A DNA stretch of 33,134 bases, from assembly GCA_937910695.1 (NCBI GenBank), contig CALEMW010000025.1, forward strand, positions 1 through 33,134, given 5' to 3'. This DNA comes from an uncultured bacterium (GTDB lineage Bacteria; Krumholzibacteriota; Krumholzibacteriia; LZORAL124-64-63). Below are positions 25,900-33,134 of the stretch, piece by piece; position 1 is the first letter of the stretch; every line of letters starts with the position of its first letter. The notes below the pieces were generated by a model, which saw nothing but the letters and a program-made list of their open reading frames with translations, ran no database searches and was not told where the DNA came from. A program made the translations under genes and the position numbers.

Positions 25900-28569
25900 T
25901 CAGTCGACCACCACGGTCACGTAGGACCGCCCCGAGAAGTAAGCACTCCCGACACGGACCAGATCCACAAGCGTCACTGCATCGTAGCGTGCGAACACGT
26001 CCATGTACCCGCCGACGTTCCCGTCCAGCTCCGCCATGGCCAGATAATAGGCCTGCGCGATGCTCGAGAGCCGCCTCATCATCAAACGTCCCTCGCGGGC
26101 GTTGCGGATCTTGTCGAGTTCTTCCTGGGTCACGGTCGCCGCATCGAAGTTCCGCACGGCGTCAACGAGGGCTTCTTCGCCTTCTGCCAGACGAGGCGTC
26201 GGCGGGTTGAGCCAGGCGGTCAGACCGGCGCGGTTGCCGTGGATTCCCACCGAAGCGCCGACGCTATAGGAAAGACCACGGGTTTCTCGCAGATCCTGCC
26301 CCAGCCGGTCAGAGAGCACGGCGGTGAGCAGCTCGAGGGCCGCAGCGTCGTCCGGAACGATCTCGAACAGGGAACCGAGGCGCAGCGACCCCATCTGGCC
26401 GCCCACCGTATCGGTCATGCGCACGTCCGCAGTGGTAACCGGGGTCGGCGACAAGCCGGGGCCGGGAGTGCCGGGGCCGGGAATCTGCTCCTCGATCAGA
26501 CTCACGAGCCGCTCGTGAGGTAACGACGACACGATGGTCAGCACCAGGTTCTCAGGGGAGAATGCGCGACGATAGACACGACGCACGTCGTCGTAACTCA
26601 AGTCGGCAATCGAGGCCGGGTCACCCTCGGCGGGAAGCGCCAACGGGTGATCTCCGTAGAGGGTTTCCGCCAGCAGCACGTCGGCGCGGGCGCGGGCACT
26701 GCTGAAACGGCGTGTCAGCATCTCCTCCACGCTTTTGCGTTCGGCATCGAACTGGTCCTCTGTGAAGCCCGCGTGCTGAATCAAATCGAGGATCTGCACG
26801 AAGGCTTCGGGACCGTTGTCAGCGGTCGTCTCGAGGCGGATCCAGGAAAAACGACCGGTCGTGTAATAGTCGTCCATGGGGAAGCGCGGGTCGTCCACGA
26901 ACTTCACCTGGGCGCCGAGTCCGCGCAGCTTGCGAGCCGTGCACTGCTCGTCGCAGCCGCCCACGCCCTGCAGCATCAGCCGGTGCGCCATGTCCACGGC
27001 GCCGGGGTGTTCGCCGTCGATCTCGGAACGGTTGCGCGCCGCCAGGTGGGCGGCGAACAGGGGCGATGCCGGATTATACAGAGTGATCAGGGTCGCACCA
27101 TTGGCCAGTTCCGAGCGCTCGATCCGCACCGCGGAGACGGCGGGGCCGCCGTCTTCAGTGACGGGTTCGATGCGAGGCTGGCACCGCACGATCAGGTGGG
27201 GACTGTCGACCAGATAGGCACCGAGTACGCGGCTTACGTCTTCGGCCTGCACTCGACGCAGGCTACCCAGATAGTTCAGGAAAAAATCGATGCCGCCCTG
27301 GGCGATGGGCTGGGCCGCCATGATGGCTAAGCTGCGCAACTGCTCCCGCTCGATCAGCGTCTCGGTCTCCTGCATGCGGACAACTTCCTGCACGTCCTGC
27401 TCGGTGATCCCCCACTCCACGGCCTGACTTAGGGCATCGAGTACGAAGTCGTGGTATTCGACGGGGTCAGCGTCGTCGCCAAGCTCAAGTTCGATCACCA
27501 GGCGTCCGAACCCTTCTGACATTTCCCACCAGGAGCCCACAGCGGGGCGCTCTTCGATGGGCAGTTGATCCACGGCCCGGGTCAGCACTCCACTCGCGGG
27601 GGCATCGAGCAGGTGGGTGAGCACCAGAAAGGGGAAGTAGTCCGGCGAGCCGAACTCCGGGGCCTCGAAGGCCATGGCCAGCACGTGCGCATCGCCAGTG
27701 CGCCGGGTCACGACGCTGGTTCGATCAATGTACGGGGCCGGCGTCAGCTCGGGACGATCCACTGAACCCGGGGGAATGCTGCCGTAATGCGTACGGAGCA
27801 GCTCGAGAATCTCGGCCCGGTCGAAGTTGCCGGCTACCGTCGTGATCATGTTGTTGGGCACGTAATGGTTCTTGTAGAACGCCCACACGTCGTCGCGATC
27901 CATGTGTTCGATCGTGCTCAGAGTACCGAGAGTCGGCATGGCCAGGCTGCTGCCGGAATAGAGCGCATCACGGACGGCTTCGGCGGACTCGTCGCCGCCC
28001 CGATCCCGCCCCTGCACGATCTCGCCCACGACAATGCCCCGCTCCTTTTCGAACTTCTCGATCGGAATGATCGACTTGAAGAGCATCTCGGCCTGCAGCT
28101 CCACGCCTTCGGCCACATGGCCGTCAGGTACGAGCATGATGTAGTTGGTGAAGAAGTCGGATGTGTGAGCGTTGTTCCAGGCGCCGATGCGGTCGGCCAT
28201 GTCGTACTGCTGCTCCTGGGTCCAGCGGTCGCTGCCGTTGAACAGGAGGTGTTCGAGCATGTGGCTCATGCCGCTGGTGCGGAAATCCTCGAAGGCCGAG
28301 CCCACCTTCACCTGGGTCACGACGCTGACCATGCTCTGGGAAGGGTTCTGCATCAGCAGCACCTGAAGGCCGTTTTCCAGCCTGAGCACTTCCAGGTGGG
28401 CGGGCATGTCGTCGACTACCGGCAGTTCGGCCCCCGGATAGCTGGTTCCACCCGACCAGGCTGTCTCAGGTCCTCTGGGGGGTCTGGCGGCAACGGAATT
28501 CATCGCCGCGAAGAAGATGAGAATCGCGACGACCGCGACGGGAATGGTCATGCCTATTCGGTTCCGCAT
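25900..28569 (-). CDS. Exported two-domain M16 (insulinase family) protease
   Basis: An 889-residue protease with a membrane-anchor or signal segment (8-28). The active inverted zinc motif His-x-x-Glu-His is at 103-107 (His-Met-Leu-Glu-His), with the distal Glu near 183. The second half (about 480-889) is a non-catalytic M16 repeat with the family's Arg/Tyr substrate-binding stretch near Thr-Arg-Gly-Leu-Ser-Tyr-Ser-Val. Such proteins form a clam-shell that cleaves small unfolded peptides. The start at 28569 is preferred because AGGAG lies 9 bases upstream and the signal segment follows; the frame is open 20 codons further to 28629, but that leader is Pro/Glu-rich and overlaps tpiA. Confidence 0.93.
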   Translation of the reverse strand: MRNRIGMTIPVAVVAILIFFAAMNSVAARPPRGPETAWSGGTSYPGAELPVVDDMPAHLEVLRLENGLQVLLMQNPSQSMVSVVTQVKVGSAFEDFRTSGMSHMLEHLLFNGSDRWTQEQQYDMADRIGAWNNAHTSDFFTNYIMLVPDGHVAEGVELQAEMLFKSIIPIEKFEKERGIVVGEIVQGRDRGGDESAEAVRDALYSGSSLAMPTLGTLSTIEHMDRDDVWAFYKNHYVPNNMITTVAGNFDRAEILELLRTHYGSIPPGSVDRPELTPAPYIDRTSVVTRRTGDAHVLAMAFEAPEFGSPDYFPFLVLTHLLDAPASGVLTRAVDQLPIEERPAVGSWWEMSEGFGRLVIELELGDDADPVEYHDFVLDALSQAVEWGITEQDVQEVVRMQETETLIEREQLRSLAIMAAQPIAQGGIDFFLNYLGSLRRVQAEDVSRVLGAYLVDSPHLIVRCQPRIEPVTEDGGPAVSAVRIERSELANGATLITLYNPASPLFAAHLAARNRSEIDGEHPGAVDMAHRLMLQGVGGCDEQCTARKLRGLGAQVKFVDDPRFPMDDYYTTGRFSWIRLETTADNGPEAFVQILDLIQHAGFTEDQFDAERKSVEEMLTRRFSSARARADVLLAETLYGDHPLALPAEGDPASIADLSYDDVRRVYRRAFSPENLVLTIVSSLPHERLVSLIEEQIPGPGTPGPGLSPTPVTTADVRMTDTVGGQMGSLRLGSLFEIVPDDAAALELLTAVLSDRLGQDLRETRGLSYSVGASVGIHGNRAGLTAWLNPPTPRLAEGEEALVDAVRNFDAATVTQEELDKIRNAREGRLMMRRLSSIAQAYYLAMAELDGNVGGYMDVFARYDAVTLVDLVRVGSAYFSGRSYVTVVVD

Positions 28570-28603
28570 CGTTCCGAACTCCTGTGCCTCGGGTTCTTGT
28601 GGT

Positions 28604-29377
<774 letters not shown>

Positions 29378-29432
29378 ATCCAACCTCCTGGAGACGGACG
29401 GCAGTCCGTCCTTGATCATCATTCGTAAGTCG

Positions 29433-30284
29433 TCAGTCGTCGAGGCGCGGCAGGAACGCCAACAGCAGGCGCGCCATACGGTCGCGGACCATCATCCCCA
29501 CTTCCACGACGTCCCCGTGGGACAGTTCGGGCTGTCCGACCTCCCGGGCAGGATTGGTGATGCAGGACAGGCCCGCCACCTTCACGCCCAACACGTGCAA
29601 CAGCGCCACCTCCGGCGCCGTGGACATGCCCACCGAGTCGCAACCGGCCCGGCGGAGCATGCCGATCTCGGCCTTCGTCTCGTAGGCCGGCCCCCACATG
29701 CTGCCGTACACGCCGACATGGAGGGGTACATCGGTCGCCGCGCCGGCCTCGCGCATCAGTTGCGCCAGATCGGGGTCGTAAAGCCGGTAGGGCCGACCGG
29801 CGCGGCCGGTCTCGGCCTCCGGCGCCAGAAGTCCCCGCAAGGGGTCGTCGAAATGCATGTCGAGGTGGTCACGGATCACCATCAGGTCGCCCGGCACGAA
29901 GTGCAGATTCAGACCACCGGCGGCGTTGGTGATGACGGCCGTGGTCACGTCCAGACCCGCCAGTACGGCGGTCGGCAGCAACAGCTCGTCAAGAGGCAGG
30001 CCTTCGTAGGGATGCAGACGACCCTGCATGACCAGCACGCTACGGCCGCCGGCGAGGCCCGCCACGAGTCGGCCCTTGTGCTCGGCCACCGAGGTGGTGG
30101 TGAAGCCCGGAATTTCGCCATAGTCCACCGACTCGACGTCGTCCAAAGCGTCCACGAAATTGCCGAGACCACTGCCCAGAACCAGACCCGTCGGCGCTGT
30201 GAAGCCACGACCACGCAGCCAATCGGCGGCGGCGGCCACGCGATCGCGCCAGTCGGGGCGCAGGATGTCGAGGCGTCCGCTCAC
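29433..30284 (-). CDS. Purine nucleoside phosphorylase, class I trimeric type
   Basis: A 283-residue enzyme that splits purine (deoxy)nucleosides with phosphate to base and (deoxy)ribose 1-phosphate. Family blocks are Gly-Ser-Gly-Leu-Gly at 37-41, Gln-Gly-Arg-Leu-His-Pro-Tyr-Glu-Gly at 87-95, Asn-Ala-Ala-Gly-Gly at 120-124, Trp-Gly-Pro-Ala-Tyr-Glu-Thr at 197-203, Gly-Met-Ser-Thr-Ala-Pro-Glu at 219-225 and Cys-Ile-Thr-Asn at 241-244. The Asn in the last block fits the 6-oxopurine (inosine/guanosine) preference of the mammalian-like class. The GTG start overlaps the stop of the deaminase gene as GTGA, with GGAGA 5 bases upstream. The product of the deaminase would be its substrate. Confidence 0.95.
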   Translation of the reverse strand: MSGRLDILRPDWRDRVAAAADWLRGRGFTAPTGLVLGSGLGNFVDALDDVESVDYGEIPGFTTTSVAEHKGRLVAGLAGGRSVLVMQGRLHPYEGLPLDELLLPTAVLAGLDVTTAVITNAAGGLNLHFVPGDLMVIRDHLDMHFDDPLRGLLAPEAETGRAGRPYRLYDPDLAQLMREAGAATDVPLHVGVYGSMWGPAYETKAEIGMLRRAGCDSVGMSTAPEVALLHVLGVKVAGLSCITNPAREVGQPELSHGDVVEVGMMVRDRMARLLLAFLPRLDD

Positions 30285-31384
30285 GCGATCTCCAGTTCGT
30301 CGAGCCCGTTCATGTCGCGAAGCTCGCTGAAGCGCGCTGCCACCTCGGACGTCAAAACCGATTTGACCTGCTGGGTCAGGAACGAACTCTTGAATCCGTT
30401 GAGCAGCAGGGTTTCGACTTCGAGCAGGCTGAGATCGAAAGTGTCGACGGCCAGCCGCAATTCGCGGAATTGGTCGGTCCGGGCGAACAGCGTATTGTCG
30501 GTGTTCAACGTCACCCGCAGCCCCATGTCCATGTAGTGGCGCAGAGGGTGATCCGCAGCCGTGGGCACTACGCCTGTCACCACGTTGCTGCTCAAGCAGA
30601 GCTCCAGGGGCACCCGTCGGTCGTTGACCCACTGCAGGAGATCCGGATCCTCTCCCAGGCGAGTGCCGTGGCCGATGCGGTTGGCGCCGCAGTAGTGCAG
30701 AGCCTGATGGATGGACTCCGGCCCGAAACCCTCTCCGGCGTGGATGGTCGAGCCGAGGTTGTGGTTCATGATGTGGTAGAAGGCCTGACGGTGGTACTTG
30801 GCCGGGTAGTCGCGTTCGGTGCCCGCCAGGTCGAAGGCCACCACGCCCCGCCCCTGCCAGCGCACGGCCAGTTCGGCCAGGCGCAGGGACTGCTCGGGGC
30901 CGATGGTCCGCAAGCCGGTGATGATGACGCCGGAACGGACTCCCGTAGCTTGCCTCGCTTCCTCCAAACCACTCAGGACGGCCGCCACCGTATCGTCGAG
31001 AGACAGACCGGCGGCCTGGTGGCGCAGAGGACAGAACCGCACCTCGAGATACCACACGCCGCAAACGTACGCGTCTTCGACGGCCTCGCGAGCCGTTCGC
31101 TTCAAGGCGTCGTGGGACTGCATGACGGCGGTGGTGTGATCAAAGAAGCCAGTGAAGTGTTCGTGACAACTGGCCCGATCGACCGGGAAGTAACGGGCCT
31201 GGGTGGCCCGCGCCGACGCAGGCACGTCCATGCCCACGGCCGTCGCCAGCTCCATGAAGGTCCCGATACGCAGGGATCCATCCAGATGGAAGAGCAGGTC
31301 GGTCTTGGGCAGTGCTCTGAGCATTTCGTCGGAAATGCGCGTTCCCCTCAGCTGGTCACTGCGTCGAAACGCCTCGTGGCTCAA
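30281..31384 (-). CDS. Adenosine deaminase-like protein with altered metal site
   Basis: A 367-residue amidohydrolase resembling adenosine deaminase, which turns adenosine or deoxyadenosine into the inosine form. Present are the second His of the first metal motif (His-33 in Leu-Phe-His-Leu-Asp-Gly-Ser), His-Ala-Gly-Glu-Gly near 215, Gly-His-Gly-Thr near 239 and Asn-Thr-Asp-Asn near 295. The first His of the His-x-His motif is Leu (codon CTC), one base from CAC, so the zinc site may be impaired or the base may be an error. The Asn after the last Asp is seen in other bacterial enzymes, as I recall. The TTG start overlaps the kinase stop, with GGGAGG 6 bases upstream. Confidence 0.85.
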   Translation of the reverse strand: MSHEAFRRSDQLRGTRISDEMLRALPKTDLLFHLDGSLRIGTFMELATAVGMDVPASARATQARYFPVDRASCHEHFTGFFDHTTAVMQSHDALKRTAREAVEDAYVCGVWYLEVRFCPLRHQAAGLSLDDTVAAVLSGLEEARQATGVRSGVIITGLRTIGPEQSLRLAELAVRWQGRGVVAFDLAGTERDYPAKYHRQAFYHIMNHNLGSTIHAGEGFGPESIHQALHYCGANRIGHGTRLGEDPDLLQWVNDRRVPLELCLSSNVVTGVVPTAADHPLRHYMDMGLRVTLNTDNTLFARTDQFRELRLAVDTFDLSLLEVETLLLNGFKSSFLTQQVKSVLTSEVAARFSELRDMNGLDELEIA

Positions 31385-32067
31385 GCCGAACCTCCCTGCG
31401 CCTTGGCGACTTCGCGTGCGATTTTCGCCTCGTGGGTTGTGCGTACCAGCGTCAGCAGTTCGGCCTGGGCCGCCTCGTCGTCGCGGAGGTTGATCTGTTC
31501 CGTATCGATGATCCGCACAGGACAGATCTCCGAGGCCCGCGGAATCCAGTCTTCGTAAGCCTCGTGCAACGAGGCGATGAAGTCGCGGGGGATGCTCTTC
31601 TCGATGTCCCGTCCGCGCTGCCCGATGCGCGCGATGGCCGTGTCCGGCTCGCAGCGCAGATAGAGGATCAGGTCGGGCGGCCTCAGGAACGAGATCATGT
31701 TGTGGAAGACCTCGCGGTAGTTCTCATAGTCGCGGGTGTCCATGGCGCCCATGCGGTGCAGCACCGGGGCGAAGATCTCCACGTCCTCGTAGATCGTGCG
31801 GTCCTGCACGGCCGAGAACCCGTGGTCGATGATGTCCTTCTGCACCTCGAAACGCTTCGAGAGGAAGTAGATCTGCAGGTGGAAAGCCCAGCGGGGCATG
31901 TCCCTGTAGTAGTCCTCGAGATACGGATTGTTGTCGACGGGTTCGTAGTAGGTGGGCCAACCGAGGGCGTCGCCCATCATGGCGCAGACGGTTGACTTAC
32001 CGACGCCGATGTTGCCGGAGATGGAGAGGTAGAACGGTGTCTTGTCGGAGTTCGCGGACACGGTCAC
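31381..32067 (-). CDS. Deoxynucleoside kinase
   Basis: A 228-residue kinase of the dNK/dGK/dCK type that adds the first phosphate to salvaged deoxynucleosides. The P-loop is Gly-Asn-Ile-Gly-Val-Gly-Lys-Ser-Thr at 18-26. Other family marks are Tyr-Glu-Pro-Val-Asp-Asn-Asn-Pro-Tyr-Leu at 41-50, Gln-Asp-Arg-Thr-Ile-Tyr-Glu-Asp at 88-95 (the Asp-Arg-Ser-like substrate motif) and the lid Arg-Ile-Gly-Gln-Arg-Gly-Arg-Asp-Ile-Glu near 147. Base preference cannot be read reliably. The GTG start has AGGAG 5 bases upstream. Its stop overlaps the deaminase start, making a kinase, deaminase, phosphorylase set. Confidence 0.93.
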   Translation of the reverse strand: MTVSANSDKTPFYLSISGNIGVGKSTVCAMMGDALGWPTYYEPVDNNPYLEDYYRDMPRWAFHLQIYFLSKRFEVQKDIIDHGFSAVQDRTIYEDVEIFAPVLHRMGAMDTRDYENYREVFHNMISFLRPPDLILYLRCEPDTAIARIGQRGRDIEKSIPRDFIASLHEAYEDWIPRASEICPVRIIDTEQINLRDDEAAQAELLTLVRTTHEAKIAREVAKAQGGSA

Positions 32068-32075
32068 GGCGGCTC

Positions 32076-33134
32076 CTAGGGTTGGTCCGGGGGCGGTTCC
32101 GAGTGGACGGCGAGATAGTGATCGTACGAAATGAACTTGTACACGGCACCCGTGTCGCCGGAGACCACGAAGACGAAAGCCCCGTAGTTGGTCGTCGTGC
32201 TGTTGATCAGATGATCGATCACGCCCACACTCACAGGTGCAGGCGTCAGTTCGGTGTTACCGAATTGAAGTTGGTAGGCCCCGTTCTCATCGAAAATCTG
32301 AACGCGGGAATTCCCGGAGTCCGCAACGTAGAGCCAGCCCTGACCGTCGCCGGCTACTGCGACCGGGGCGTCGAAAGCGCCTTCGACATCGCTTGCTCCA
32401 CCCACCCAGTCCGCCTCGTTGCATTCGGGAGCGTCACCGAGAACGAAGTCCGCCTCAACGGGCGGCACGCACGTGGCGGCGGCGATGAGGATGACCGTAC
32501 CGCGCCAGGGATCGGAATCGTCTGGGGCGGGAGTCACGTCGGTCTGGTCCGGGGCGGGATCGAAACGGTGGACCCAGTTGCGCATGGGATCGGTCTCGCA
32601 CACGTACATCTTGGATTCGTTGTCTACGAACATACCTGCCGGCTGATGGACCGACCTCGTGCTGAGACCTCCGTCGCGACAGAGGATGCCCACGGGCACC
32701 GCCGTACCTCCCTCGTACCAAGCGTACCTGTGGACGACGGCCGAGTCGGGATCGGCTATGTAGACATAAGTGATGGCGCCCGGCGAAGCCTCGTCGACTC
32801 CCGCGGCGCAAGCCGCAAGATGATTTGCCGACTGGACATCGGGCAGCTCCGCCGCGCCGAGTGGAGCGAAGTCCCTCGACGACCAGGCGCTCAGTCGACC
32901 GGCACCGGCCTCCCAGACGAAGATGATGTCGTCGCCTTCGTCGGTACAGACGGCAACCGGATCATCCAGGCCATCCAGCCGTTCTATCTCGTCGTATTGG
33001 AGGTTGCGCTTGGTCAGGCTCTGGTCGTCGCCGACGACGTAGAGCACATTGTTGGCCACCGCCAGCTGTCGCGCACCGGCGTCCAGGAATTCTCCGTAGT
33101 CCAGATAGGCGCTCACCGAGAACAAACCTACTGC
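32076..33134 (-). CDS. Exported NHL-repeat beta-propeller protein, 5' end cut by window
   Basis: The visible 352 codons run open to the window edge, so the true start lies outside. The first residues (Ala-Val-Gly-Leu-Phe-Ser-Val-Ser-Ala) look like the end of a signal peptide, so only about 10-20 residues are probably missing. Repeats of the NHL or propeller type are seen, for example Leu-Ala-Val-Ala-Asn-Asn-Val-Leu-Tyr-Val-Val near 21-31, Pro-Ala-Gly-Met-Phe-Val-Asp-Asn, and Gly-Trp-Leu-Tyr-Val-Ala-Asp-Ser-Gly-Asn-Ser-Arg-Val-Gln-Ile-Phe. The last is a near-perfect NHL repeat. Several Cys are present, as in exported disulfide proteins. Function unknown. The deoxynucleoside kinase starts 8 bases after its stop, though the two have no obvious link. 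Confidence 0.8.
   Translation of the reverse strand, partial: AVGLFSVSAYLDYGEFLDAGARQLAVANNVLYVVGDDQSLTKRNLQYDEIERLDGLDDPVAVCTDEGDDIIFVWEAGAGRLSAWSSRDFAPLGAAELPDVQSANHLAACAAGVDEASPGAITYVYIADPDSAVVHRYAWYEGGTAVPVGILCRDGGLSTRSVHQPAGMFVDNESKMYVCETDPMRNWVHRFDPAPDQTDVTPAPDDSDPWRGTVILIAAATCVPPVEADFVLGDAPECNEADWVGGASDVEGAFDAPVAVAGDGQGWLYVADSGNSRVQIFDENGAYQLQFGNTELTPAPVSVGVIDHLINSTTTNYGAFVFVVSGDTGAVYKFISYDHYLAVHSEPPPDQP

Noticed and set aside
30285..31064. A 260-codon upstream extension of the purine nucleoside phosphorylase frame.
   Set aside because: It lies over the deaminase gene and is Arg/Pro/Gly-rich; the GTG at 30284 has a ribosome site and an overlap with the deaminase stop.

Overview
The window is a dense, high-GC stretch of Gram-negative bacterial chromosome. 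It has no tRNA, rRNA, CRISPR array, insertion sequence or phage gene that I can recognise. Thirty of 32 protein genes (one of them doubtful) lie on the minus strand. Only a DUF302 protein and a large soluble histidine kinase are on the plus strand. No stretch over 300 bases lacks a gene. Lipid-anchored OmpA and Pal-like protein, exported beta-propellers and c-type heme chemoreceptors show a diderm envelope. The gene mix resembles poorly cultured FCB-side lineages such as Krumholzibacteriota or Eisenbacteria, but that placement is an inference from style, not from a marker gene.

Reading in the direction of minus-strand transcription (right to left): (1) 33134-28604 holds an exported NHL-type propeller cut by the window edge, then deoxynucleoside kinase, an adenosine-deaminase-like protein, purine nucleoside phosphorylase and triosephosphate isomerase, with short gaps or 4-bp overlaps. 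This is a purine (deoxy)nucleoside salvage unit feeding sugar phosphate into glycolysis. (2) 28569-21662 holds an exported M16 protease, an exported M1 aminopeptidase, an OmpA-type lipoprotein and the cytosolic dipeptidase PepD, ended by a strong hairpin at 21613-21643; it looks like a peptide-scavenging run. (3) 21490-12431 is a chemotaxis operon: heme-c chemoreceptor, a possible 86-residue unknown, CheA, CheW, CheR, CheD, an HDOD protein, CheY, CheX and a second heme-c chemoreceptor. It has a sigma-28-like promoter and ends at a bidirectional terminator facing the histidine kinase. There is no cheB.

(4) 9233-5996 is an unusual citrate lyase operon: a CitD-CitE fusion, a C_GCAxxG_C_C-type cysteine protein and CitF, all joined by ATGA overlaps, followed by a LysE-type exporter. 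The usual maturation genes citC, citX and citG are absent from the window. (5) 5248-2044 encodes an exported protein of unknown function, a YeiH-family membrane protein and an exported six-bladed propeller. (6) 1883-23 encodes a Rho factor lacking the usual N-terminal helix bundle, a cyclophilin, and a tiny protein with a lysine-rich head and an acidic tandem-repeat tail.

The most interesting parts are the rearranged citrate lyase operon, the chemotaxis system built around two periplasmic c-heme receptors next to a cysteine-rich soluble kinase, the possible small gene wedged between receptor and cheA, and an adenosine-deaminase-like enzyme whose first metal-binding histidine is leucine.
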